Assembly: GCA_026874595.1 (NCBI GenBank)
Contig: CM049307.1
Coordinates: forward strand, 97,190,330 to 97,254,329
Reading direction: 5' to 3'
Source: Sipunculus nudus
Lineage: Eukaryota; Annelida; Sipuncula; Golfingiida; Sipunculidae
DNA length: 64,000 bases
The notes beneath the pieces are model-generated. The model was not told where the DNA came from and made no database searches. It saw only the letters and a list, made by a program, of their open reading frames with translations. A program made the position numbers and the translations under genes. Positions 45,856 to 58,900 of the stretch are shown here, in pieces. Numbering within the stretch: the first letter of the stretch is position 1; every line of letters starts with the position of its first letter.

Positions 45856-46816
45856 CAAGACTTCTCCTGTCCCTCTTTGTCTATCTCTCTCTGCCAATGT
45901 CTGTCTGTCTTTTATCGTATCCATGATCAGCTTCACAATCAAGTCCAATTAATAAGGTCATGCTGGTACAAACCGCGGATGACGTCACCAGAAAATACAC
46001 TACAAGCATTCCTCCGAGAACTGTGTTATGCATATACACAGCCTATGTATGTTATAATTTCAGGTCAGAAAAAGATGACCTACTATCTTATGCACATAGC
46101 GAGGTAATGCTAAGCTAGTTTATATAAATTAAAAAAGACTATCATAGACACATGTAAAGCATTTGATTGTATCGTGCACAAGGCGCGGCTTGTCAGACAG
46201 CGTGTCACTATCACATAAAGGACATACACGCGTCGGGACACCAACAATAGTACGACATCTTATTTAACAGGTCACTGAATTGGTTCAAGGTCTTCTTTGT
46301 GTAACAAGGACAACGTTATATATTTTTATTATTTCAAACACTGTAATATGTTTATATGTTAACGAATGCCAACCTGTGTGTGCATGTACATGGGTGGAAC
46401 CATAACCGTCACGACATGGTCAAAGGGGTTGTCATTTTTTTACAGGTTAATCATTTAAATCCTTCAGACTAGAATTGTTTAGTAGAAGAATATTTCTAAT
46501 AATATATATTCACATGCATATACTCACACACAACCCTCCACAATTCTAGCTTTATTCTTCTATAGGTTTATTATATTACCAAGAGTATTGAAATAAAGCA
46601 CGAGGTGTCGATATTATGTACTGACTCTTAAATGATCTCCATACATGTATCATATTAATAAGGTGTACACAATATTTATACAATAATATACTCCTATTTC
46701 TTATGAAACTTTGACGATCTTTGGCTTAAGGTTTAACACCACATTATTAGACAACCCACACCATTCTGTATCCTTGCTTTTGTCACACTTACTCCTGACT
46801 TCCTGAAAGCCTTCCT

Positions 46817-46857
<41 letters not shown>
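46817..46857. repeat. (TA)n followed by (GT)n microsatellite
   Basis: TA (46,817-46,835) passes directly into GT (46,836-46,857), the same arrangement as at 5918. Confidence 0.95.
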
Positions 46858-47850
46858 ATGTGACGAGTCGATGTTCATACAAGAGATCGGTGAACCCTCC
46901 TAGCGGCAGCCTGCCTCCCAAACGTCAATTTTTAATTAACTGAAGACGTTGAGGTTGCTGTACAAGCTATAGGGTTCGCATCAATTCTAGCATATCGCAG
47001 GCCTCAATCAGTTTATTTTAGAAGGCCTATGTGTCATGTTGTCATGGCTATGGACCCATCACGATATCAGTCCACTATAGAAAACAACAAACACCTATTG
47101 TCTTTAGCATATATTTTAAATCTTAAATTCCTGTTTGATCTCCTAGTCAGAATAGAAATAGAGACCAAACCCTGGGTATCCGAGACGAATACTTACATGG
47201 CAGCTGCTGACCACTCACCATATCCCACCCAGCATTTAAATTGTTTTTAATGTCTATCGCGACAGTTCTCTCATACAGCAATTTTATGGTTGCACAGCCA
47301 GTCGGATAAATGAATTTTACTGAATCTTTGTTTTTTAATCGTTGTCCAAACTGCGCTATAAATATTGTTTACGATTGGTGTTAAAGGGTTTCCTTCCTCT
47401 TCCTGCCTGCGCTGCTAAAATCTTAATTGCCCTTTCAATTCAACCTAAATATCGGATCCTTTTCTCTCATAATAACCCAATTAAAAGACGTTTATATACA
47501 GTATACATAGTGAACAATTACTACTATATCACACAGACACCATTGAACCTTGTGTCTTAGTTGTATTATCCACATTTGACATATGACCCTTTGGACAGTT
47601 TGACCTGTAAATGTAATACAATCGACAGTCGCCATGCACGTCTCTTAGTATAATTACATGTATTTCTTAATCTGTCGTGGACCACACTAGGTATGGTTTA
47701 GAGGACTTGATTTTCTTTTTAGAGGTGGCACTTCTTTTGCGTAAGATGACCTTGTTAATACGTTTTGAACCGGATGCAGTCTGACCTAATTTTTTTAAGT
47801 TAAGATTGGAATTATTGCGGAGAGATGTAAATACATACACACAAGCCCAC

Positions 47851-47851
<1 letters not shown>

Positions 47852-47890
<39 letters not shown>
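47852..47890. repeat. (TA)n microsatellite
   Basis: A pure TA tract of about 19 repeats. Confidence 0.95.
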
Positions 47891-47892
<2 letters not shown>

Positions 47893-48140
47893 GTCCTTAC
47901 TATACGCTTGGAGACTAATTTCGGGTTACTGTTGTAAAATATGTACTTATGGGACTCATACTCGTGGAGCCCGAATCGTGCTGACAGATGTGAACCTAAC
48001 CTTGAATGGCGATACGCTGCCCAGATAAACAACCGGAATGTATATTTGATCTCGTCCAAAACACTTGTCAAGCTGGCTTAACCACACGATACAACCATTG
48101 ATCTGCAGTTATTTTTTACAAGGGGGATTCCCTACCTGAG

Positions 48141-48370
48141 GCGGCAGCCAATCAGAAGCACTGCTGATATCTGGCGGCCATCACCTTGGAGCGCGCGCAT
48201 TTTTTCCACAGCAGACGACACCTGCGCGAGGCTTTAACCCGGCTGTGCCCGCACTGACTGACCTGGCAACACAGTGACAATCATGCAAATTCACTTACGG
48301 CGTTGTAAAAGCGTTTTTGTCGGGGTTTGGTTTAATTTTGATTGAATTGATTACAGAGTTTCAGGTAAGT
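48141..48370 (+). promoter_or_regulatory. Candidate promoter and non-coding first exon
   Basis: A GC- and CpG-rich island in AT-rich surroundings. CCAAT is at 48,148-48,152, GCGCGCGC-like sequence near 48,190, and the octamer ATGCAAAT at 48,283-48,290. It ends in CAG|GTAAGT (48,362-48,370), a perfect match to the splice donor consensus. If real, exon 1 ends at 48,364 and the intron contains the giant minisatellite. No ATG-initiated conserved peptide was recognised, so the exon would be 5' untranslated. Confidence 0.4.
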
Positions 48371-48662
48371 GCACCTTTAACGCTTTTCTTAACTAGATCA
48401 ACAAATATTTGTTATATTAGATTTATGTTTCGGTTTGTATGTGTTTGTATTGAATCGAACCAGACATGTGAGTTGGTGGGAAAGCACTGTCTATTAAGAA
48501 GTGATTATAACACTTTTTGATATGTTTACACAATGAAATTGACAGAAAAGGTCAGGGATTCATTAATATTGAACTACATGTGGGCTATTAATTTGACCTG
48601 TGATTCTTAATGATTTCGATGTCACCCTATCACTCTTTGTATACTTGTGTGTGGCATCGTTG

Positions 48663-48714
<52 letters not shown>

Positions 48715-48740
48715 CTTACATTATATTTATATATATGTAT
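48371..48740. other. Spacer before the giant minisatellite
   Basis: AT-rich; includes a (TA)n tract at 48,665-48,709. A 67-codon frame crosses the preceding splice donor and has no domain. Confidence 0.5.
48665..48709. repeat. (TA)n microsatellite
   Basis: A pure AT tract of about 22 repeats, 30 bp before the giant array. It is the last TA tract seen in the window. Confidence 0.95.
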
Positions 48741-48857
48741 AAGGAGAGTAGTTAGGGGATAAGGCTGACAGGGAGAGCAGTCAGGGGATGAGGCTGACAA
48801 AGCGTAGTCATGGGATGAGGCTGACAGGAAGAGTAGTTAGGGGATGAGGTTGACAGT

Positions 48858-49345
48858 CAGAGTTGCAAGAGGGATGAGGCTTACAGGGAGAGTAGCCAGG
48901 GAATGAGGCTGACACAGAGTGTAGTCGGGGGTGAGGCTGACATAGAGAGTAGTCAGGGGATGAGGCTGACAGGGAGAGTATTCAGGGGATGAGGCTGACA
49001 GAGTGTAGTCAGGGGATGAGGCTGACAGGGTGAGTAGTCAGGAGATGAGGCTGACAGAGAGAGTAGTCAAGGGATGAGGCTGCAGAATGTAATCAGGGGC
49101 GAGGCTGACAGGAAGAGTAGTCAGGGGTGAGGCTGACACATAGTAGTCAGGGGATTCTGCTGACAGAGAGGGTAGTCAGGGGATGAGGTTGACAGAGTGT
49201 GCAGTCAGGGGATGAGGTTGACAGAGTGTAGTCAGGGAATGAGGTTGACAGGGAGAGGAGTCAGGGGATGAGTTTGACAGAGTGTAGTCAGGGGATGAAA
49301 TTGACAGAGAGAGTAGTCAGGGGATGAGGCTGACAAAGTGAAGTC
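48858..49345. repeat. Edge variant block of the giant array
   Basis: Carries rare variants: CAGAGTTGCAAG at 48,858, GCAGAATGTAATCAGGGGCG at 49,082 and a GGGGATTCTGCTGACAG unit near 49,151. The same variants in the same order return at 56,461-56,950 and 60,463-60,950, so this block belongs to the copied module even though it lies at the array's edge. Confidence 0.85.
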
Positions 49346-52300
49346 ATGGGATGAGGCTGACAGGGAGAGTATCCAGGGAATGAGGCTGACACAGAGTGTA
49401 GTTGGGGGATGAAGCTGACAGAGAGAGTAGTCTGGTGATGAGGCTGACAGGGAGAGTAGCCAGGGAATGAGGCTGACACAGAGTGTAGTCATGGGATAAG
49501 CTGACAGAGAGAGTAGTCAGGGAGAGCAGTCAGGGGATGAAGCTGACAGAGAGAGCAGTCAGGGAGAGTAGTCAGGGGATGAAGCTGACAGAGAGAGTAG
49601 TCAGGTGATGAGGCTGACAGGGAGAGTAGCCAGGGAATGAGGCTGACACAGAGTGTAGTCATGGGATTAGGCTGACATAGAGAGTAGTCAGGGAGAGTAG
49701 TCAGGGGATGAAGCTGACAGAGAGAGTAGCCAGGGAAAGTAGTCAGGGGATGAAGCTGACAGAGAGAGTAGTCAGGTGATAAGGCTGACAGGGAGAGTAG
49801 CCAGGGAATGAGGCTGACACAGAGTGTAGTCAGGGGATGAAGCTGACAGAGAGAGTAGTCAGGTGATGCGGTTGACAGAGAGTGTAGTCAGGTGATGAGG
49901 TTGACAGAAAGTGTAGTCAGGTGAAGAGGCTGACACAGAGTAAAGTCAGGGATGAGGGTGACAGAGAGAGTAGTCAGGGAGAGTAGTCAGGGGATGAAGC
50001 TGACAGAGAGTGTAGTCAGGTGATGAGGTTGACAGAGAGTGTAGTCAGGTGATGAGGCTGACATAGAGTGTAGTCAGGTGATGAGGTTGACAGAGAGAGT
50101 AGTCAGGGAGAGTAGTCAAGGGATGAAGCTGACAGAGAGTGTAGTCAGGTGATGAGGTTGACAGAGAGAGTAGTCAGGGAGAGTAGTCAGGGGATGAAGC
50201 TGACAGAGAGTGTAGTCAGGTGATGAGGTTGACAGAGAGTGTAGTCAGGGAGAGTAGTCAGGGGATGAAGCTGAGAGAGAGTAGTTAGGGGATGAAGCTG
50301 ACAGAGAGTGTAGTCAGGTGATGAGGCTGACACAGAGTGTAGTCAGGGGTGAGGGTGACAGAGAGAGTAGTCAGGGAGAGTAGTCAGGGGATGAAGCTGA
50401 CAGAGAGTGTAGTCAGGTGATGAGATTGACACAGAGTGTAGTCAGGTGATGAAGCTGACAGAGAGTGTAGTCAGGTGATGAGGCTGACACAGAGTGTAGT
50501 CAGGGGATGAGGTTGACAGAGAGTGTAGTCAGGTGATGAGGCTGACACAGAGTGTAGTCAGGGGTGAGGGTGACAGAGAGAGTAGTCAGGGAGAGTAGTC
50601 AGGGGATGAAGCTGACAGAGAGTGTATTCAGGTGATGGGGCTGACACAGAGTGTAGTCAGGGGTGAGGGTGACAGAGAGAGTAGTCAGGGAGTGTAGTCA
50701 GGTGATGAGGTTGACAGAGAGTGTAGTCAGGTGATGAGGCTGACACAGAGTGTGTAGTCAGGTGATGAGGCTGACACAGAGTGTAGTCAGGGGTGAGGGT
50801 GACAGAGAGAGTAGTCAGGGGATGTAGTCAGGTGATGAGGTTGACAGAGAGTGTAGTCAGGTGATGAGGCTGACAGAGTGTGTAGTCAGGTGATGAGGCT
50901 GACACAGAGTGTAGTCAGGGGTGAGGGTGACAGAGAGAGTAGTCAGGGAGAGTAGACAGGGGATGAGGCTGACATAGAGTGTAGTCAGGTGATGAGGCTG
51001 ACACAAAGTGTAGTCAGGAAGAGTAGTCAGGGGATGAAGCTGACAGAGAGAGTAGTCAGGGGATGAAGCTGACAGAGAGTGTAGTCAGGTGATGAGGCTG
51101 ACACAGAGTGTAGTCAGGGGTGAGGGTGACAGAGAGAATAGTCAGGGAGAGTAGTCAGGGGATGAAGCTGACAAAGATTGTAGTCAGGTGATGAGGCTGA
51201 CACAGAGTGTAGTCAGGGGTGAGGGTGACAGAGAGAGTAGTCAGAGAGTAGTCAGGTGATGAGGTTGACAGAAAGTGTAGTCAGGTGATGAGGTTGACAG
51301 AGAGTGTAGTCAGGTGATGAGGCCGACACAGAGTGTAGTCAGGGGTGAGGGTGACAGAGAGAGTTGTCAGGGAATGTAGTCAGGTGATGAGGTTGACAGA
51401 GAGTGTAGTCAGGCGATGAGGCTGACACAGAGTGTAGTCAGGGGTGAGGGTGACAGAGAGAGTAGTCAGGGAGAGTTGTCAGGGGATGAGGCTGACAGAG
51501 AGTGTAGTCAGGTGATGAGGCTGACACAGAGTGTAGTCGGGGGTGAGGGTGACAGAGAGAGTAGTCAGGGAGAGTAGTCAGGGGATGAAGCTGACAGAAA
51601 GTGTAGTCAGGTGATGAGGTTGACAGAGTGTAGTCAGGGAGAGTAGTCAGGGGATGGATCTGACAGAGAGAGTAGTTAGGGGAAGAAGCTGACAGAGAGA
51701 GTAGTCAGGTGATGAGGTTGACAGAGAGTGTAGTCAGGTGATGAGGTTGACAGAGAGTGTAGTCAGGTGATGAGGTTGACAGAGAGTGTAGTCAGGTGAT
51801 GAGGCCGACACAGAGTGTAGTCAGGGGTGAGGGTGACAGAGAGAGTTGGCAGGGAATGTAGTCAGGTGATGAGGTTGACAGAGAGTGTAGTCAGGTGATG
51901 AGGCTGACACAGAGTGTAGTCAGGGGTGAGGGTGACAGAGAGAGTAGTCAGGGAGAGTAGTCAGGGGATGAGGCTGACAGAGAGTGTAGTCAGGTGATGA
52001 GGCTGACACAGAGTGTAGTCAGGGGTGAGGGTGACAGAGAGAGTAGTCAGGGAGAGTAGTCAGGGGATGAAGCTGACAGAGAGTGTAGTCAGGTGATGAG
52101 GTTGACAGAGAGCGTAGTCAGGGAGAGTAGTCAGGGGATGAAGCTGACAGAGAGAGTAGTTAGGGGATGAAGCTGACAGAGAGTGTAGTCAGTTGATGAG
52201 GCTGACACAGAGTGTAGTCAGGGGTGAGGGTGACAGAGAGAGTAGTCAGCGAGAGTAGTCAGGGGATGAAGCTGACAAAGAGTGTAGTCAGGTGATGAGG

Positions 52301-55300
52301 CTGACACAGAGTGTAGTCAGGGGTGAGGGTGACAGAGAGAGTAGTCAGGGAGAGTAGTCAGGGGATGAGGTTGACAGAGAGTGTAGTCAGGTGATGAGGC
52401 TGACACAGAGTGTAGTCAGGGGTGAGGGTGACAGAGAGAGTAGTCAGGGAGAGTAGTCAGGGGATGAAGCTGACAGAGAGTGTAGTCAGGTGATGAGGCT
52501 GACCCAGAGTGTAGTCAGGGATGAGGGTGACAGAGAGAGTAGTCAGGGAGAGTAGTCAGGGTAGAGGTTGACAGAGAGTGTAGTCAGGTGATGAGGCTGA
52601 CACAGAGTGTAGTCAGGGGTGAGGGTGACAGAGAGAGTAGTCAGGGAGAGTAGTCAGGGGATGAAGCTGACAGAGAGTGTAGTCAGGTGATGAGGTTGAC
52701 AGAGAGTGTAGTCAGGGAGAGTAGTCAGGGGATGAAGCTGACAGAGAGAGTAGTTAGGGGATGAAGCTGACAGAGAGTGTAGTCAGGTGATGAGGCTGAC
52801 ACAGAGTGTAGTCAGGGGTGAGGGTGACAGAGAGAGTAGTCAGGGAGAGTAGTCAGGGGATGAAACTGACAGAGAGTGTAGTCAGGTGATGAGGCTGACA
52901 CAGAGTGTAGTCAGGGGTGAGGGTGACAGAGAGAGTAGTCAGGGAGAGTAGTCAGGGGATGAGGTTGACAGAGAGTGTAGTCAGGTGATGAGGCTGACAC
53001 AGAGTGTAGTCAGGGGTGAGGGTGACAGAGAGAGTAGTCAGGGAGAGTAGTCAGGGGATGAAGCTGACAGAGAGTGTAGTCAGGTGATGAGGTTGACAGA
53101 GAGTGTAGTCAGGGAGAGTAGTCAGGGGATGAAGCTGACAGAGAGAGTAGTTAGGGGATGAAGCTGACAGAGAGTGTAGTCAGGTGATGAGGCTGACACA
53201 GAGTGTAGTCAGGGGTGAGGGTGACAGAGAGTGTAGTCAGGTGATGAGGCTGACACAGAGTGCAGTCAGGGGAGAGGGTGACAGAGAGAGTAGTCAGGGA
53301 GTGTAGTCAGGGGATGAAGCTGACAGAGAGTGTAGTCAGGTGATGAGGCTGACACAGAGTGCAGTCAGGGGAGAGGGTGACAGAGAGAGTAGTCAGGGAG
53401 TGTAGTCAGGTGATGAAGTTGACAGAGAGTGTAGTCAGGTGATGAGGCTGACACAGAGTGTAGTCAGGGGTGAGGGTGACAGAGAGAGTAGTCAGGGAGA
53501 GTAGTCAGGGGATGAAGCTGACAGAGAGTGTAGTCAGGTGATGAGGTTGACACAGAGTGTAGTCAGGGGATGAAGCTGACAGAGAGTGTAGTCAGGTGAT
53601 GAGGCTGACACAGAGTGTAGTCAGGGGATGAGGTTGACAGAGAGTGTAGTCAGGTGATGAGGCTGACACAGAGTGTAGTCAGGGGTGAGGGTGACAGAGA
53701 GAGTAGTCAGGGAGAGTAGTCAGGGGATGAAGCTGACAGAAAGTGTAGTCAGGTGATGAGGTTGACAGAGAGTGTAGTCAGGGGTAAGAGTAGTCAGAGG
53801 ATGAAGCTGACAGAGAGTGTAGCCAGGTGATGAGGCTGACACAGAGTGTAGTCAGGGGTGAGGGTGACATAGAGAGTAGTCAGGGAGAGTAGTCAGGTGA
53901 TGAGGTTGACAGAGAGTGTAGTCAGGTGATGAGGTTGACAGAGAATGTATTCAGGTGATGAGGTTGACAGAGAGTGTAGTCAGGTGATGAGGTTGACAGA
54001 GAGTGTAGTCAGGTGATGAGGCTGACACAGAGTGTAGTCAGGGGTGAGGGTGACAGAGAGAGTAGTCAGGGAATGTAGTCAGGTGATGAGGTTGACAGAG
54101 AGTGTAGTCAGGTGATGAGGCTGACACAGAGTGTAGTCAGGGGTGAGAATGACAGAGAGAGTAGTCAGGGAGAGTAGTCAGGGGATGAGGCTGACAGAGA
54201 GTGTAGTCAGGTGATGAGGCTGACACAGAGTGTAGTCAGGGGTGAGGGTGACAGAGAGAGTAGTCAGGGAGAGTAGTCAGGGGATGAAGCTGACAGAGAG
54301 TGTAGTCAGGTGATGAGGTTGACGGAGAGTGTAGTCAGGGAGAGTAGTCAGGGGATGAAGCTGACAGAGAGAGTAGTTAGGGGATGAAGCTGACAGAGAG
54401 TGTAGTCAGGGGTGAGGGTGACAGAGAGAGTAGTCAGGGAGAGTAGTCAGGGGATGAAGCTGACAGAGAGTGTAGTCAGATGATGAGGCTGACACAGAGT
54501 GTAGTCAGGGGTGAGGGTGACAGAGAGAGTAGTCAGGGAGAGTAGTCAGGGGATGAGGTTGACAGAGAGTGTAGTCAGGTGATGAGGCTGACACAGAGTG
54601 TAGTCAGGGGTGAGGGTGACAGAGAGAGTAGTCAGGGAGAGTAGCCAGGGGATGATGCTGACAGAGAGTGTAGTCAGGTGATGAGGTTGACAGAGAGTGT
54701 AGTCAGGGAGAGTAGTCAGGGGATGAAGCTGACAGAGAGAGTAGTTAGGGGATGAAGCTGACAGAGAGTGTAATCAGGTGATGAGGCTTACACAGAGTGT
54801 AGTCAGGGGTGAGGGTGACAGAGAGAGTAGTCAGGGAGAGTAGTCAGGGGATGAAGCTGACAGAGAGTGTAGTCAGGTGATGAGGCTGACACAGAGTGTA
54901 GTCAGGGGTGAGGGTGACACAGAGAGTAGTCAGGGAGTGTAGTCAGGTGATGAGGTTGACAGAGAGTGTAGTCAGGTGATGAGGCTGACACAGAGTGTAG
55001 TCAGGGGTGAGGGTGACAGAGAGAGTAGTCAGGGAGAGTAGTCAGGGGATGAGGCTGACTGAGAGTGTAGTCAGGTGATGAGGCTGACACAGAGTGTAGT
55101 CAGGGGTGAGGGTGACAGAGAGAGTAGTCAGGGAGAGTAGTCAGGGGATGAAGCTAACAGAGAGTGTAGTCAGGTGATGAGGCTGACACAGAGTGTAGTC
55201 AGGGATGAGGGTGACAGAGAGAGTAGTCAGGGAGAGTAGTCAGGGGATGAGGTTGACAGAGAGTGTAGTCAGGTGATGAGGTTGACAGAGAGTGTAGTCA

Positions 55301-55918
55301 GGTGATGAGGTTGTCAGAGAGTGTAGTCAGGTGATGAGGCTGACACAGAGTGTAGTCAGGGGTGAGGGTGACAGAGAGAGTAGTCAGGGAGAGTAGTCAA
55401 GGGATGAAGCTGACAGAGAGAGTAGTTAGGGGATGAAGCTGACAGAGAGTGTAGTCAGGTGATGAGGCTGACACAGAGTGTAGTCAGGTGATGAGGCTGA
55501 CACAGAGTGTAGTCAGGTGATGAGGTTGACAGAGAGTGTAGTCAGGTGATGAGGTTGAGAGAGAGTGTAGTCAGGTGATGAGGTTGAGAGAGAGTGTAGT
55601 CAGGTGATGAGGTTGAGAGAGAGTGTAGTCAGGTGATGAGGTTGACACAGAGTGTAGTCAGGGGTGAGGGTGACAGAGAGAGTAGTCAGGGAGAGTAGTC
55701 AGGGTAGAGGTTGACAGAGAGTGTAGTCAGGTGATGAGGCTGACACAGAGTGTAGTCCGGGGTGAGGGTGACAGAGAGAGTAGTCAGGGAGAGTAGACAG
55801 GGGATGAAGCTGACAGAGAGAGTAGTCAGGTGATGAGGCTGACACAAAGTGTAGTCAGGGGTGAGGGTGACACAGAGAGTAGTCAGGGAGAGTAGTCAGG
55901 TGATGAGGTTGACAGAGA

Positions 55919-58900
55919 GTGTATGTAGTCAGGTGATGAGGTTGACAGAGAGTGTAGTCAGGTAAATGAGGCTGACACAGAGTGTAGTCAGGTGATGAGG
56001 CTGACACAGAGTGTAGTCAGGGGTGAAGGTGACAGAGAGTGTAGTCAGGGAGAGTAGTCAGGGGATGAGATTGACAGAGAGTGTAGTCAGGTGATGAGGC
56101 TGACACAGAGTGTAGTCAGGGGTGAGGGTGACAGAGAGAGTAGTCAGGGAGAGTAGTCAGGGGATGAAGCTGACAGAGAGTGTAGTCAGGTGATGAGGTT
56201 GACAGAGAATGTAGTCAGGTGATGAGGTTGACAGGGAGAGTAGTCAGGGGATGAGGCTGACAGAGAGTGGTCAGGGGATGAGGCTGACAGGGTGAGTAGT
56301 CAGGAGATGAGGCTGACAGAGAGAGTAGTCAGGGGTGAGGCTGACACATCGTAGTTAGGGGATTCTGCTGACAGAGAAAGTCGTCAGGGGATGGGGCTGA
56401 CAAAGCGTGGTCATTGGATGAGGCTGACAGGAAGAGTAGTTAGGGGATGAGGTTGACAGTCAGAGTTGCAAGTGGGATGAGGCTTACAGGGAGAGTAGCC
56501 AGGGAATGAGGCTGACACAGAGTGTAGTCGGGGGTGAGGGTGACATAGAGAGTAGTCAGGGAATGAGGCTGACAGGGAGAGTATTGAGGGGATGAGGCTG
56601 ACAGAGTGTAGTCAGGGGATGAGGCTGACAGGGTGAGTAGTCAGGAGATGAGGCTGACAGAGAGAGTAGTCAAGGGATGAGGCTGCAGAATGTAATCAGG
56701 GGCGAGGCTGACAGGAAGAGTAGTCAGGGGTGAGGCTGACACATAGTTGTCAGGGGATTCTGCTGACAGAGAGGGTAGTCAGAGGATGAGGTTGACAGAG
56801 TGTGCAGTCAGGGGATGATGTTGACAGAGTGTAGTCAGGGAATGAGGTTGACAGGGAGAGAAGTCAGGGGATGAGTTTGACAGAGTGTAGTCAGGGGATG
56901 AAGTTGACAGAGAGAGTAGTCAGGGGAAGAGGATGACAAAGTGTAGTCATGGGATGAGGCTGACAGGGAGAGTAGTCAGGGGATGAGGCTGACAGAGAGT
57001 GTAGTCAGGTGATGAGGCTGACACAGAGTGTAGTCAGGGGTGAGGGTGACAGAGAGAGTAGTCAGGGAGAGTAGTCAGGGGATGAAGCTGACAGAGAGTG
57101 TAGTCAGGTGATGAGGTTGACAGAGAGTGTAGTCAGGGAGAGTAGTCAGGGGATGAAGCTGACAGAGAGAGTAGTTAGGGGATGAAGCTGACAGAGAGTG
57201 TAGTCAGGGGTGAGGGTGACAGAGAGAGTAGTAAGGGAGAGTAGTCAGGGGATGAAGCTGACAGAGAGTGTAGTCAGATGATGAGGCTGACACAGAGTGT
57301 AGTCAGGGGTGAGGGTGACAGAGAGAGTAGTCAGGGAGAGTAGACAGGGGATGAAGCTAACAGAGAGAGTAGTCAGGTGATGAGGCTGACACAGAGTGTA
57401 GTCAGGGGTGAGGGTGACACAGAGAGTAGTCAGGGAGAGTAGTCAGGTGATGAGGTTGACAGAGAGTGTATGTAGTCAGGTGATGAGGTTGACAGAGAGT
57501 GTAGTCAGGTAAATGAGGCTGACACAGAGTGTAGTCAGGTGATGAGGTTGACAGAGAGTGTAGTCAGGGAGAGTAGTCAGGGGATGAAGCTGACAGAGAG
57601 AGTAGTCAGGGGATGAAGCTGACAGAGAGTGTAGTCAGGTGATGAGGTTGACAGAGAGTGTAGTCAGGGAGAGTAGTCAGGGGATGAAGCTGACAGAGAG
57701 AGTAGTTAGGGGATGAAGCTGACAGAGAGTGTAGTCAGGTGATGAGGCTTACACAGAGTGTAGTCAGGGGTTAGGGGGACAGAGAGAGTAGTCAGGGAGA
57801 GTAGTCAGGGGATGAAGCTGACAGAGAGTGTAGTCAGGTGATGAGGCTGACACAGAGTGTAGTCAGGGGTGAGGGTGACAGAGAGAGTAGTCAGGGAGTG
57901 TAGTCAGGTGATGAGGTTGACAGAGAGTGTAGTCAGGTGATGAGGCTGACACAGAGTGTAGTCAGGGGTGAGGGTGACAGAGAGAGTAGTCAGGGAGAGT
58001 AGTCAGGGGATGAGGCTGACAGAGAGTGTAGTCAGGTGATGAGGCTGACAGAGAGTGTAGTCAGGTGATGAGGTTGACACAGAGTGTAGTCAGGGGTGAG
58101 GGTGACAGAGAGAGTAGTCAAGGAGAGTAGTCAGGGTAGAGGTTGACAGAGAGTGTAGTCAGGTGATGAGGCTGACACAGAGTGTAGTCAGGGGTGAGGG
58201 TGACAGAGAGAGTAGTCAGGGAGAGTAGTCAGGGGATGAAGCTGACAGAGAGTGTAGTCAGGTGATGAGGCTGTCACAGAGTGTAGTCAGGGGTGAGGGT
58301 GACACAGAGAGTAGTCAGGGAGAGTAGTCAGGTGATGAGGTTGACAGAGAGTGTATGTAGTCAGGTGATGAGGTTGACAGAGAGTGTAGTCAGGTAAATG
58401 AGGCTGACACAGAGTGTAGTCAGGTGATGAGGCTGACACAGAGTGTAGTCAGGGGTGAAGGTGACAGAGAGTGTAGTCAGGGAGAGTAGTCAGGGGATGA
58501 GATTGACAGAGAGTGTAGTCAGGTGATGAGGCTGACACAGAGTGTAGTCAGGGGTGAGGGTGACAGAGAGAGTAGTCAGGGAGAGTAGTCAGGGGATGTA
58601 GCTGACAGAGAGTGTAGTCAGGTGATGAGGTTGACAGAGAATGTAGTCAGGTGATGAGGTTGACAGGGAGAAAAGTCAGGGGATGAGGCTGACAGAGAGT
58701 AGTCAGGGGATGAGGCTGACAGGGTGAGTAGTCAGGAGATGAGGCTGACAGAGAGAGTAGTCAGGGGTGAGGCTGACACATCGTAGTTAGGGGATTCTGC
58801 TGACAGAGAAAGTCGTCAGGGGATGGGGCTGACAAAGCGTGGTCATTGGATGAGGCTGACAGGAAGAGTAGTTAGGGGATGAGGTTGACAGTCAGAGTTG

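Larger units (their letters stand above)
45856..48140. other. Non-coding region
   Basis: No gene is supported. Frames of 60-134 codons occur; the longest (47,667-48,071, minus) passes through a (TA)n tract and shows no domain. Confidence 0.5.

Noticed and set aside
47667-48071. 134-codon minus-strand frame
   Set aside because: It runs through a (TA)n tract, has no recognisable domain, and its two halves share no composition.
49232-49492. Minus-strand frames of 63 and 86 codons
   Set aside because: They translate the repeat unit and end as soon as unit length changes the frame.
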